DNA of 64,000 nucleotides from Diploscapter coronatus (lineage: Eukaryota; Nematoda; Chromadorea; Rhabditida; Rhabditidae). Under the pieces are notes generated by a model. It worked only from the letters and a program-made list of their open reading frames with translations. It searched no databases and was not told where the DNA came from. Within the stretch, counting starts at the first letter, position 1. Each line of letters opens with the position of its first letter. A program made the translations under genes and the position numbers. The stretch lies in NCBI GenBank assembly GCA_964036155.1, contig OZ038422.1, forward strand, positions 80,933,201-80,997,200, read 5' to 3'. Below, one piece after another: positions 39,058 through 52,479 of the stretch.

Positions 39058-41131
39058 ATGAGTTTTGCCGAGAAAGTGCGTCATTTGGTTGAATTTCCAA
39101 ATGGAGAACATGAAGCTTTGACGAATTTCATCAACAATGAATTCGTCCCTGCAAATTCTAAAAGGGAAATGGATTCCGTCAATCCGGCAACAGGAAAATC
39201 TTGGATCAAGTAATTTTACTTGCTTTTATTCTGTCATTTTTGTCTGCTTTTATTAGAATTCCTGATTCTGACAGAGAAGACGTGGATCGAGCCGTGAAAG
39301 CAGCACAAAATGCATTCAAAAGTTGGTCCGCAACTTCGGTGCAAGTTCGGTCGAAATTGCTAATGAAACTGGCGAATTTGCTGGAAAAAAACCTCGATGG
39401 CCTGGCAGAAATCGAAAGCAGAGATCAGGGAAAACCTGTTTGGCTGGCTAAGTTAGCAGATAATTAAAGTGTTGAAAGTGACGTTATCGTTGCAGAGCGA
39501 TCGACATTCCTCGTTGCATCCACAATTTCAGATTCTTTGCTTCTGCCATTCTGCATCACACAGCCCCGTGGGAATTAAAGAGTTTTAAAAACTGAGTTTT
39601 CAATTGAAGATCAACTTTGATCGAAGAGCCAGTGAAGGCCCTGAATTATGTGAAGCACGACCCAATTGGGGTGGCAGCTCTGATCAGTCCTTGGAATCTG
39701 CCTCTCTATTTGGTACTTGTCTTTAAATAATTTCAAATTACAAATCCATTTCTCAGCTATCGTTCAAAATAGCCCCAGCTATAGCCTCGGGAAATACGGT
39801 CGTTTGTAAACCATCCGAATTGACGAGTGTTTCTGCCTGGCTGCTCATGCATGCAATCAGGGAAGTTGGTTAGATCAAAATTCAAATTAATTTAATTCAA
39901 TTAATGAAAATGTCAGGATTTCCCGAAGGAGTCGTGAACATGGTGATAGGCACGGGCCAGGCTGTGGGAGAGCCTCTCGTCACGCATCCAAATGTGCCGC
40001 TCGTCAGTTTTACTGGAAGTTAGCTGATATTTGATGACAAATGGTAATTGAGTTGAATTAGGCACTGCAATTGGAAAGAGAATTGCCGAAGTAGCAGCAA
40101 AATGGAATAAGAAGGTATCACTGGAGATGGGCGGGAAGAATGCCTGCATCGTCTACCCGAGTGCCAATCTACAGAGGGATTTGCCTATTATCGCAAGGTT
40201 TTAATTAGTTGATTAAGTTTCCTTTCCACAATTCAATTTGTTTTAGATCGTGTTTCATAAATCAGGGCGAAATTTGTCTTTGTTCTAGTCGACTTTTTGT
40301 GCATGAGTCAATTTTTGACGAATTTCTAAAAGGACTAATATCAGAAGCTGAGAAAGTCGGAATATTTCAATATTTTAGCAAATTATTTAAATTTCAGTTG
40401 AAAGTAGGCGATCCAACCTCTGCTGAATCGAAACTTGGCGCAATGAATTCGGAAGTCCATTTCAACAAAGTTCGAACTTCAACTTGCTAACAATTTATAA
40501 AATTATTTTTAGGTAAAGTCGTATATCGAATTAGCCCAGAAAGAAGGAAAAGTGCATTGTGGAGGGGTTATGAAAATGAACGGAAATTGCGAAAATGTAA
40601 ATTCAAATGAAACGCTTTTTGTTTTTAAATCTCCATTTTAGGGTTATTTCATAGCTCCGACAATAGTGACAGACGTTTCTGACGAAAGTCGATGCATGAA
40701 AGAGGAAATATTCGGGCCTGTCGTTTGCTTGTCGAAATTCAAAACTCAGGAGGTTTAGAAGGAATATTTTAGAGAAATCTCATTTGAATTCATTAGGAAG
40801 TAATTGAACGGGCAAACAATACCTTATATGGATTATCTGGTTAGAATTGTATTTCAATCTTATTACAAATTAATTTTTCTAGCAACTGTTTGGAGTTCAA
40901 ACTCAGACGAATTGTTGAATACAGCGAACGGACTCAGAGTCGGCACTGTTTGGTGCAACACTTGGCTGGTAAGTATTTTCATTTATAAATATCTTTCTAT
41001 TTCTATTGCTTAAGACCCGAGATCTGAATTTGCCTTTCGGAGGAACGAAGGAATCAGGCCAGGGAAGGGAAGGCGCTGTCGATTCCATGCATTTCTTCAC
41101 TGAGGCAAAGACCGTCTGTGTTAGACTTTGA
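39058..41131 (+). CDS. ALDH8A1: Aldehyde dehydrogenase, ALDH8A1 (2-aminomuconate semialdehyde) type
   Basis: About 13 short-intron exons. The N-terminus has [10 protein letters not shown] and [10 protein letters not shown]. The NAD-binding Gly motif is [13 protein letters not shown], split by an intron. The catalytic base lies in [10 protein letters not shown] and the nucleophilic cysteine in [15 protein letters not shown], a sequence typical of ALDH8A1. The C-terminus is [15 protein letters not shown]…[16 protein letters not shown]. The size (roughly 480 residues) fits the family. ALDH8A1 enzymes oxidise 2-aminomuconate semialdehyde in the kynurenine branch of tryptophan breakdown; another aldehyde cannot be excluded. 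The ATG chosen is the first in frame and gives the usual start length. The gene converges on the Hint gene, with only 145 bp between the stop codons. Confidence 0.92.
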
Positions 41132-41276
41132 ATGACAGATGTTAGGCAACGATTGCATAATGAAGATAGATACAAATTTACTCGTTTTATCGCATGTATT
41201 TACACCAGTATTTTTTTTATATTGATTTGACTATTTCAAATATGGCACCATTAATCGAAGTAAATCCAGTGGGAGT

Positions 41277-42324
41277 TCAGAGAAAATTGATTTGTAGACC
41301 TGAATTATTACTTTCTCCTAAGAATAATTTGAACAAACTGACATAGTTATGCATAGACATCCCGGATAATTTCGATATCTGCTGCTTCAGATATAATAAA
41401 GCCTGAAATATTTTTTAAATTTATGCATGATGAAGTGATTATTCCATACATTGAATAAGTTGGATTGTTGAGTGACATCTCGCAAGTCCGAGTGACAAGA
41501 GGCTAGCATGTCGTTGATAATGATTCGCCCGTTCTCTGTCATCGGGGCAAAGGCTCCTTTTCGAGTTGTTATCTCGATCTCCTGCAGCTTTTGCTGTCTC
41601 CAACGACCCTCAAAAATGAACAATTCATTTGAACTTCATCGTTTTAGTCTACTTTGTAAAGCAACATGACGCAATCTCCAATCCGCAAATTCTCTGCATA
41701 AACAGTTTCGTTGCTCAGAGGCAACTCGGTCACAAAATCATCGTAAAATTCTGGAATTCCAATTAGTTACTTTTCTTCCTTCAAACACTTCGAATTCACC
41801 CTCGCATTCATTTCTGTACATGAGATGCCTCGCAGTCAGAGCCATCATCTTTCCGTAGTCAGTCATTATCGTCACAAATCTAGTCACCAAATCTGGATCT
41901 CGGTGGATCCACATCGTTATTGGGGTGAAATAAGCCTAAATTAAACAAATGAATTTTAGAAAACTAAGAATATTTTCAGACAAGTTCAAGAAAACGACTA
42001 GTTGTCTAAATGACACTGAATTATCTTTTTTTTTTTTTAAAATGGAGAGATATAGTGCAAGGTCATTTTGAGGTTCTGTTTAGCTCTTTCAACTTTTACA
42101 AATAGTCTTACATTAGTCTGATTTGCGGTGAGCACGAAATCGCCCACTCTGATTTGATCCATTCGCTTCTTGCCTCTCGGAGTCGTCAGCCAACTGTCCG
42201 TCGAAAAACAACGCACATTTTCATTCTCATTTCTTGCAAGTTCTTCTAGCAATCCATCTCCTGTCTTGAACGATCGACAGTGGTAGAATTTTGCCAGCAG
42301 GAAAGGAATAATAGCCAACCTCAT
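41277..42324 (-). CDS. Hedgehog-type Hint (hog) domain protein
   Basis: Five exons, ending in TGA at 41277–41279; exon 1 is 42112–42324. After a short N-terminus comes the Hint start NVRCFSTDSWLTTPRGKKR, with the nucleophilic Cys at about residue 39, then MDQIRVGDFVLTANQTN. The block around DYGKMMALTARHLMYRNEC holds the conserved TxxH-like histidine. LRIGDCVMLLYK and the C-terminal KGAFAPMTENGRIIINDMLASC follow; the latter is diagnostic of nematode hog domains. Hint domains cut themselves before the Cys and may add a sterol to the N-terminal part. Here only about 38 residues precede the Cys, with no Ground, Wart or Hedgehog domain, and the residue before it is Arg, not Gly. Either a 5' exon is missing from my model or this is a hog-only protein. 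An open frame at 42541–42729 could be such an exon, but I could not join it in phase. Confidence 0.85.
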
Positions 42325-43462
42325 TCTGACTTCAACATGAAAGTTTCGAAAATTTCTTTTTCTGAAAATGAACGAATCGGAAAATCAATTTAGATGGAGT
42401 GAATGCAAAGTCAAGGCGAATTTTTTCATGAAATCGCTGAAAGATCTCGTTTTAGCGCCTGAATGGAAAGGAAAAATAAGCATAAAAATGAATAGAAAAG
42501 GAGGTGATTGAAAACATAGAAAAATAGAAGCTGTCTTTCATTAAAGAGGAAAGTTATCAAAATCGATACTCGTTACACAGAAAGCCAGCGTAGAGATTGC
42601 CTTAATCTTGGTAGAATCGAACAAGAAAACTTTCACTGAAAGTCTGCGAGAAACGAGTTCCTCCGAGAAGAAGTAGGTCAAAGTCAAATCTTCCCGCTTT
42701 TTCTCGCTCTTGATATCCTGATCACTCATGTCAACTAATAAATCCAGGTAGTATTAGGATTATTTTTGATATAATTTGGTAATTCTACGGCTTATCAAAT
42801 TTCCACATGTCTGCATATTTTTTTCGATTTATTACCCACGATTTCTCATGAACTAGCAGTAAAGTTCACTGAATAACATTTGATATCTAACACTAATGTA
42901 GAATATGAAAAAATTGTCTAAACTATTTATAAAATTGTAGAAAAAAGCGAAAGTTATATAAATGTCATTCATAATCAAACATCGATGACTAGTCAATAGT
43001 TCAGAAAGTATTGAAGAAAAATGATGAAATAGTCCGCTTGCATTTAAAATTACAATAAATTCAGAATTGTTGAAATCGAGAGGATATTTTCAAGATAAAG
43101 AATATATTAGTCCTAATTTATGAAACATTAAATTATCACAATTATTGAAACATTGTCGTCCAATGACGTTGTAGAAAAGGTTTGATGAGTGGCAATTTTA
43201 GGCGCCCGAATAATCTGCGAACTAATAATGAAGGTGGAATGATTTGATTGCGCGTTAGATATGACAAGGAAAAATCCTCAAAAAAAAGACGATTTTAGGG
43301 ATAATATGCATAAAAATTGATTCGCTGAAGTGAAGGCATAATATTGGAAGTCTTCGAAAATTCACTGGCTGAAATTGAGCTACTCGTTTTCGGAGGAGGA
43401 GGAGGAGGAGGCAAAATGAATTGCAACTGAATGCAGGGAGGGATAGGCATTTCTGATAGGAA
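42325..43462. other. Intergenic region between Hint and TSR genes
   Basis: Minus-strand frame 42729–42541 starts with ATG (MSDQDIKSEKKRED), but no phase-compatible splice to the Hint exon was found. The rest is AT-rich. A short (GGA)n run is at about 43395–43411. Confidence 0.4.
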
Positions 43463-46400
43463 TTAGTCGAGATGGTCAGAATCGGATTCGTGCAGGGCGA
43501 ATGAGGGATGGGGCTTCGTCACTTCACAGGGCACAACTTCGCATTCTTCTGTGTCCGTTTCCTTCCCAGCTCCACATCGATTGTCTCTATAAATTTAGCA
43601 ATTACAAATCATCTGATAATTCATTAGAAATTTCAAGCAAATTATGCGAATGGGAAAATTTGAAAATATTCCTGCACCAACCCGCAAGGACATCGTCTTT
43701 TCCGAATTTTCACTCCGACTCCACAAGTCTTGGTACATATGCTCCACGGGCTCCATTGTAAATAATCACACTAAATTGAGGCCTTTTTCTTGCAAATAAC
43801 AAGCATTCTTCTAACCTCTTTGACAGGAGAACTAGCTTCAAGAACATCATTATCCTTCTGCTCATTGCTTTCCCTCGATTCGCTAGTAAATTCTTGCAGT
43901 GCGTTTGCAAACTATAATGGGAAAATTGCATAACATCGAGAAAAAATCATTTCTACCTTATTATCATCAGTTGACTTCAAATAATTTTCCTCTGGTCCGG
44001 CTTCATCGTTTATGTCGCATTTCACTTGCTGCACAGACTTTCCGTGACATTCGCAATTGCCTAGTGGATCTAAAGATATGGAATAGGGTATAAAATATTT
44101 CAAATGGTCCTGTAAAAATTGCAACAATTTTCGTACTTTATATATGAATGGAGATGGGGTGGTATCGAGTTATTCGGTGGAGTGATCAAAATTTTACTCT
44201 ATGAAATATAAACTTGCCATGTGATCCAATGCAGAATCGCTTCCTTTCTCGAACGCCATTTTGACTGTCGCAAGGAGAGAAATGGCCCCAACTTGACCAA
44301 TGGCACATCTGATCGTGTGTCATGCTTATGATCACGATTCAATAGAAATGACCTACCTGATAAGGGAAAGGGGTAGTAGTGAATGCCTGTGGCGAGTCCT
44401 TCTCCTTGAACCATACCTCCCCTTTGCCCTCGTCATCGCCTTTCAACTGCACCTCTCCCAACTTCGACCTAATCGGGATGTATTCGTTGTGTCCATCGCT
44501 TCCCCCTCCTTCGCCCTTCGTTTTGCTCGATCCTCTGGCCAATTCGTCTTTCGGCGAAATGTAAGAGTCCGCAGCCTTCGAATAGATTGGCGAGTTGAAG
44601 CAGTTCTGTAAAAATATAACGAGCATTAAGAAATTGTTGCAAAATCCAGGATATGGCAAAAGTATAAAATACAGGAAAAGTAAGGTTCTTCGAAGTTCTA
44701 CTTTGCCTATTTGAATGAGCAACACAGAATTTAGAATCTATTTTAGAAGATTCCCTATTCAGCAAATTCATGGTGACGATATTTCTAATCGGTAATGAAA
44801 AATCATGTATAAAATGTGAATAATTACTAAAAATTTAAATTTAAATATTCGGAAAGAACGATCTTACAGTGTCCACAGCGCATTCCCTTTCTTCTGTATC
44901 TCTTCCTCGACACGAACAGCCTGCATTTGGTTGGAATGGGCCCTGTCTGCCTGCAGTGCTTCCTGGTTTATCACAATATCGACGTCGAATTTCTTTGCCC
45001 GTCTGAAATACTTTCGATATTTGTTCAAATGCTTGAGGTTACGTTCGAAAATAATTATTCCTTGAGGCCAAGGTCTAGTTGAATTTCGTATTCCTGATGA
45101 TTTATCAACTGTGAGAGTGACAAACCCTGCAATTTTCGCATCCACACCACTTGCCCCATTCACTCCACTGACAAGCATCTTCACTGCACGAGATCTGCGT
45201 CTGCTGGGGACAGGGTCGACTTTCGAATGATTCCCCTTCGCAGTGGCATTGAGCTGAAATAACTGCGCATGAAACGGTTTCCGAATGTCATATATTTTAC
45301 AAAACTGCACTTAAAACATTTCAAATCGAAGAAAATAGAAACCTTCCATTTTTCAGTTTTTGCACTATTGTTGCATTAATTTCATTAGCTAGAAATATAT
45401 GACAATTATCTAGATTTGTCAGTTAAAACAAGATAAAAAAAAGTTGGGCTATCTTCCTATAATAACCGTCTGGGTTTCCATATTTATCTACTTCTAGAAA
45501 GACATTATCGTCGAGAACACTTGCGTAATTGCTTGCTTTGAGATGCTTTTTTGTATCGTCGTAAACGAAAAGAAAACTAACGCGGCAAACCGAACGAGAA
45601 AGTCTGCCTTTTCCTGCGGCCGTTGACAGGGACGATGGGCTGCAAACCGGCTAGAGTGCCGATGCCCAGGGCTGCTAAAGGGGATGCGAGGGACGGACCG
45701 GCCGAGTAACTGCCTGACGATGAGCTGAGGGAGGACGAACGGAAATGGGGAGGATCGGACTGAAAGAGAAAATTAGTGGTTGATAATTGAAAGAGAACAA
45801 ATGAGGATTACTTGGAAGAGAGAAGTGGGCAGCTTGAATTGAGCAGTGCTGTCAGGCAGACATTGGCGATTGCGTTTGGAGACTGAGTCCTGTCCACAGC
45901 CGATGCAGGATGTCCATTCTGAAGGGAATATCGAAGATGGAAATCAGTATTTGAGAACAAAAAATACCTGTCCATTCAGTGAAGCTGCAGCAAGGCCCTG
46001 AAAATTAATTCATCTTTAGACGCTGATGACTAAATCCACCAGCCTGCATCACAAACTTTCTTGTCGGTGTCGGGTCCATCACAGACTCCTGCAGATGTGT
46101 CAGACAAACTCGCGCCAATTATCTTGCTGCTAGTCTAAATAAAGAGGCTTTTAGGATGATCGAATTGACTACTTTTCGAAAATGTTGAATAAGTTTTGAA
46201 AATTGTAACAAAGCTAGTTTTACTCATCTTACTGTCATTATTTTCAGGGTTTAGAACATGTAATGAAAAACATTTTTCGAGAAAATACAAAGTATCTAGC
46301 CTTAATTCGTGTAAAAATAAATCCACTTTGCAGAACTATTACTCTTTTCTGCGATATGCAAACGAAAATGAAATGAAATCTGACCACTAGAGTTCCGTTG

Positions 46401-49400
46401 CTGGATATCACACTCTTGGCCGCTTTGGCTCGTGCCTTTGCCTTTAACCTCGCCGCATCAGCCTCCGCAGTCGATTCAATTTCATCCAAAGTTGGCAAGT
46501 TCAGGAATTCATCTGTTATGCACCTGAATATTCAAATTAGAGGGCACGAATTTAAGAACTAATTGGCTACTTTCTCTGCCTTGTGCAAACGCCTCGTCCA
46601 CAGGTCACTAAAATTAAATATGAATTGAAATGTTGGCTATTGAAAAATAAAAATAAATTATAACCTGAGCATCCCGACCAATTACTAAAATAGAAAAATC
46701 GTCTTCAATATCTAGAAAGAGGAGCGCTTACCTCCATTCACTGTAATATGGGCAAGCAGCGATCTGGCAGAACTTGATTTCATCCCCGGGTCCTGTGCAG
46801 CCGATGCTCTTATCGCCTTCGCATTTTCGTTTCCTGAGTAACACCAATCTTTTAACTAATTTCAAAATCTCCGTTACCTAGTCTGTCTTCCCTGTCCGCA
46901 AGTTGTCGAGCAATCCGTCCAAGCGCTCCATTCACTAGAAAGAAAACACGACGGTACAGCTTATGAAAAATCGAAAGGATAAAACTAACCTCCAAGTAGG
47001 ACATTCGACGACGGGGCAGGGCAATTGATCCTGAGCTGGACCTTCGCATTCGGTTGATGGCAATCCGCAATACAGGCAAACTCTGCAAAATAAAAGGCTA
47101 TTTGGAAGAATGTTAACCTTGCAATTTGAAACAGAAACTGGATTTATGAAGGGAGAGGATAGAGAAACATTCATACCTTAGCATATAATACAATCTCTCA
47201 ACTGTTCGAATAGTTATAATATTTCAAGAAATCGAATGAATGATAAATGGTCGATTTTAAAACTGCTCGCCTATTTCTGAGTCTGAACGACTCCTGTCCG
47301 CACTGATTATCGCAGTTCGACCAAGAAGTCCAGTCCGTGAATTTGGGGCAGCCCTTGAATGCACTATAATTAGGAGAAATGTGAACGCACAAATCTTACA
47401 TGTTGATTGCAGAGAAGTCGCTCTTCGCTCGCTCCCTCGCAACTTTCTCCATCGATGCATTCGCGTTTTCGAACCTAAACTCGATACTATTGAGTTGGAA
47501 ATCGAATAAAAATGGATTTGAAGCATAAATATCGTATGAAATTATAATTAGTCGAATAACAGGTTGGCATCTAATGGCTATTGATTCACACCATCAAACT
47601 ATCTTCTACTCAAAGCGTAGAAATTACCGTTTCTCCAACTCCACACGACTTGGTGCATTCAGAAAAGGGCGACCAATTTCCCCAATGCGGACAAGGACCT
47701 CTGTCGCAAAGTCGATCTTCGAATGCAAGACCGGGGCAGAACAAACCATTCTGGAAAAAGTCGCGAGTTTTATTTTCTTCGATTCAGTTATCCGATATTC
47801 TTTATTTCTGCTAAGGCTTGGTACATTCCTTCTATTTTTTTTTTTAATTTAATAACTAGTCTTTCTTTTCCACCATCTCTTGATAATAAGAGGATAAGCA
47901 AATTTATGCAATTTATATCCTCTCGCAGAATTTACGAGAAAACTGATATACAGATTTCTTACCAAACACTTCCTCGTGCGTCGTTCTGTCGACCGCCCAC
48001 AAGTAATACTGCAACCAGAAAACTCGGTCCATTCGCTAAAAGTGAAGAAAATAGAATTAGATTAGCAAGTCAAAATTAGTCGAACAAACCTCCACGTTGG
48101 ACAGGCATTTGGAACTGGTGAACAGGATTCGACTTCCTGAATTCGATAATAATTTCGTATAAGATAGTGCTAAAAATGCCAATTGTTTTTGAAATCATAA
48201 AAAGAAAAGAGAACCTTTCAATTTTTCCACAAAACTGAGTGTGAACACAAGGGTAATCATCGTTGATAATTTTTGAAATGCATGTAAAAGTAAAAAAAAG
48301 AAATCATAAAGTAGGAATGATATAGGAAAAACGCACCTTGCTAGGCCCGTCACATTCTCTCCCACTGGAACAGATTCGTGTCCTCTGTCGTTCTCCCTTC
48401 CCACACAGACAAGCAGAGAAAGGGGACCACTGAGTCCACTCGTTTGCGAGGGCCGCAGCAGCAGCAGGCACCAGATAGCAGTCATTGTTCGGCTGAATGA
48501 AGATCATAATGAAAGGAAGAGGAGCGAAAAGGACGTACACAAGCAGGCTTTGGGCCGCAAGGATCGCCAGCCCTAGCTGAGCAGGGGACGGAGTCGAGGG
48601 AGAATTGGGCGGAGGACCCTTGCAGCTGGTAGGACGAGAAGGGCAGGGATTGGGAGTGACCCACTGAGAGACGTCTGCCCTGATGAAGCACCTCAACTGG
48701 ACGAATCGCTTGCATCTCACTGTCAACTCCTGCAAGCAAATAAAACAGGATGAAATAGTATAGTTTCACGTTATTGAGTTAAACATATACCAGCGATCTC
48801 AAGTATTTCGTCGGGCTTTTTTATCAGTTTATTTTAGCAATAAATTGAATCATACCCGCTTTTCGGAATATCATAAATTTGGATTAATGATTGTATGAGG
48901 GATTTAAACGAATAAATGAGTAAAAATTTGATAGAGAATAGATTGTTCTCTTCACATAATGACAAAATTTACCAGCAGGTAGTTTCCTTCCCCGTCCAGC
49001 GATAGGCTCGATGTCGTAAGTCTCCTTGCCCTCCCCACCAGGCTCTGCAGTGAACGGGTTCTTGGGCGAGTCCTTCGAGTCCTTCCCCTCAATCTGCACG
49101 TCCTTGTCGCTTTCCTGGAAGTGAATCCGGACTTTATTGCTGTCCACGGATCTCATTGTCTGAAAGAGTAATTTTTTTCTGAATCAATTCTTCATCAGAC
49201 TAACCGCATATCTATCGGCTCTTTCCAGTGTGAATCCTTCTTCCCCACCAATTCGTTCAGCTGCTGCAGGCAGAGAACTGTCGGATTGCCGAGCTTTAGC
49301 CATCATATCTGTAAGAATGGTAACTTTTTGGTATTTTTATTTTAATAGAGCTGAAAAATTAGCCCATAAAAGATAAATTTATGAAAAAGAAAAGGCTATC

Positions 49401-50785
49401 GGCTAAAGTGAAAATAAAAAATGATCTTGCCTTTTATAATTTTCTCGTCTCCTCCTTCCAGAGCCATTCTGTGCAGTCTTGATATTCGATGAGTCATATC
49501 TCCAGAACTGCAAAATAACACATCTTGAATTAGGAACCGAATTGAAATATCGAATGGGTTTTAATGAAACCTAGGCGTCCTTTGGTGTTATAGTTTTGCA
49601 TGCCACTTATGTTTGTATTCTAGGTGTAAATTAGCAAGAACAGCTCTCATTACAAGTTAGAAGAAAGCATGAGAGTCATAAAGAATCATGAGGTCAGTGT
49701 AATATTTTAGACTATTACAAGAAAAAATTGGCATAGGCGATTTTCGATTAGTTTTTGTTTTCTTCAATCAAAAAGAAACTATTTACAAAGTAAGAAACAA
49801 TATTCCATCCCGAATATGCGCATATTTCCTCGTCGATCATGAAAAAGCTGATCTTCATGTGAATTGCAAAATAATTTGTGAAAATGTTTCTTAAGCTATT
49901 TTCTGACAAGAATAAATTGGAATCATCTTGCATTGAAATGATGAGATATCGTCAATGAAATAAAGAAATGGGAAAAATTTTAGCGTAAATGTAAAGAGCG
50001 TCAAGAGTGACATGTCAAATCGCTTTACATTGGCACGATATCAAACAGTATGTATGAATGCACCCTAATATCATTCCAAGCCTGACATACCTGAATGGCG
50101 AAGGACACTTCTGTGCAATTTCATAGACTGTGCTGACGGGATCGAGATTCTCCTCGGGCATGACCGAGTCGTCGGCCTGCATGGCTGTGGCTGTGAACAG
50201 GGTGCACATCCCCAGGGACTTGGCCTTTCCCATCGAGAATTGGGCCGCCAAGCAGAAGCGCATGTTCTCGATGCAGCGCTCCACACACCTTTCGGCCGAG
50301 GGCAGCTCGACTCTGAAACAGATAACAGATGATAAGCAGTGAAGAAGAAGAATAGCAATGAAATGTACCTTTGAAGGAAACGTGCATTCACAACCACGTG
50401 GTGTTTTCGAATGCAGAGACGCAACGAAATAACTGAAAGAACGTTGATAATCAGATAGTCATTTGAAGATCTTGAATAGCTCACAACAAGGATGAACGAA
50501 ATCAAAATAGCAATTCTGCTAACTTCTAACGTGAAGACTTTTCCAATATGATTGTCCAGCATTTGCAATATGGTTTTCGATTCATAAATCGAAAAATTTC
50601 GTCATTTCTAACAAGATTTATGAATTTTGAGTTTCACGGTACAATAAACTTTGAGTTTTTGGAGACAAACCGCCTTCTTTCCTGTTTTTTTTTTTAATTC
50701 TGATTTCGTCCACCACTGATCCATAACAAAAAATACCTATAGGAATATGTAGATAGGCTAGAATCAGACCGAATATCAGCTTCAT
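43463..50785 (-). CDS. Large secreted protein: PAN-like domain plus ten thrombospondin type-1 repeats
   Basis: Roughly 28 exons on the minus strand, from a signal peptide start at 50785 (MKLIFGLILAYLHIPIG) to TAA at 43463–43465. A PAN/apple-like cysteine domain comes first (CIRKHH…, AERCVERCIENMRFCLAAQF, LGMCTLF; about 50450–50100). Charged linkers follow, then ten TSRs with Trp/Cys signatures such as WTQWSPFSAC, WTEFSGCSITCG, WGNWSPFSECTKSCG, WTSWSNCDNQCG, WSAWTDCSTTCG, WSNWSGCSVTCG, WTEWTSCIGCG, WSEWGKWCGC, WSSWGHFSPC and WSPWSICTKTCG. A basic RRKRQTF site sits between repeats 7 and 8 (about 45600). Two introns use GC donors (near 49431 and 44217). TSR proteins act in extracellular matrix or axon guidance; the specific role is unknown. 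Exact exon edges were checked for phase only in part. Confidence 0.85.
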
Positions 50786-51269
50786 CTCTGCGCTGGCAGA
50801 TTTCAGCCTGAAGTCTCAGCAATGAATGCAGCCCCCTTGTCTGTCGCTGCCTCAGTCACGGTGCATTGCGCATTGCTTTGTCCACTCTCTGCCAATCGCA
50901 CGACGATTTGTTGATTTATGCTAAACAGGGGGTTTGATAAGATCCTTGGGATTGAAATGGAAGGATATTTGTGATGATAAGAATGAGGACGACGAATGAC
51001 GAGGAAAGCCTATAAATGGATCGATCGGGGATGAAAATGACTGTGGAGTGGCAAGCAGGCAATTGTCTCGGGAAAATTACTGAAGAGAAGAGGAAAAAAG
51101 CCAAAGGCAGCAGGGGTTTCATATAGGCAACACAGGCAGAGGCAAAAGCAGATTGCGCAGTGTGAGAGGCTAGTTTACCTTTACCTTACCATAAGCATTC
51201 ACCCTACAGAAGCAGCAACCAAATTGGGCGGTGAGTGAGAAAATAGGAAAGGGAGAGGGAGAGAGCGAA

Positions 51270-51289
51270 GGGAAGGGAGGGAGGGAGGG
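51270..51289 (+). other. Potential G-quadruplex motif
   Basis: GGGAAGGGAGGGAGGGAGGG has five G-tracts with one- or two-base loops, inside a longer purine-rich stretch upstream of the TSR gene start. Confidence 0.6.
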
Positions 51290-52479
51290 AGAGGAGAAAG
51301 GCAAGTGCCATGTGCTGAAGCTGAACGAAGACGCAATAACTAGCTACTATGACAGGCATAGAAAATAGACATGGAAATAGAAATGAAGAGAAAGGAGAAC
51401 AGACAAGAAATTCGGTAGAAATTGGAGAAAAGCAGGGTGAAGCAGGCGATGGTGGCAAATTGACTGACTGACTTCCCCATCTCTTGTATTCTCTGCATTT
51501 CTGGAAAAGGGCAATTTTCCAGGCGGAAAAGCGAAAGCCGATTCCGAAATGAGCAGGAAGCGAGGTTGCGCAATCATCGAAAATCCTTCGCTTGAGTAAA
51601 TGGGCGAATTGCAAGTAATTTCACTTGTAAAGGAAATGCACGACTAAATGAAGATCTTACTTGGACAAGTTTGTAGAAAGTCATAACGATACGCTTTTTC
51701 AATTAGACACATTTTAGATGGGTAATAACTTTCCCAAATCGATAGTGTTTGGACAACTTTTTTTTTTAAATTGAATCCAAATTTTGATTCCCTACTGATC
51801 ATGATGATATCAATCTGAAACTAGAAAAAAGGTAGAGATAAATAGATGAGAAAAATATATCCTGATGAATGAAATCAAATTACTTATATTCTACTCATAT
51901 CGAGAACTATTACTATTCTGATTCAAACTTTTCAACTAGTATGAAAATATTTTTAAAAAATGTTATACTATAAAAAAACGTGCGGTAGTTCTTTTGCGAA
52001 TTGTTTAGAAATTCCCAATAGTGAAATCGTGGGCTTTTTGTCTAGTTTATCCACTGTTGCGTCATCAAGGCTTATGGTATAGGGCTAGGAGTAGGGTTTG
52101 ATGGCCTTATGTTATTTTCAAGTGATCAGCTCCGAGGTTTTTTTACTGTTGAACCTACCTGATTTTACCTTAACCTAACCTAGTTGGATGAGTGGGTGAA
52201 CTATACAAGAAGCCGAAATCGTGAAGAATTTTGCTAGTGGTGGAATGAAAAGAGTTTCAGAAGATAGTCAGACCACTGAACTGAAAATTATACTGATTTC
52301 GAACAAAAACTACTGGAACTTTGATCAGGATTGAAAACTGATTGAACAGCTTTGAGACCAAGAAAAAAATTTCTAAAAATATAATATTTATTGACTGAAA
52401 ATCATTTGAAAAACCACCAAGCAAAAACTTATGATTAATTAAGAAAGGACGAGGATAAAACTAGAGTTTAAAATTTTTG

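Noticed and set aside
44864..45310. 148-codon minus-strand open frame
   Set aside because: It is a shadow. The frame with TSR cysteines (QCHCEGESFES…CQWSEWGKWC, then GKEIRRRYC) is offset and joins the neighbouring exons in phase.
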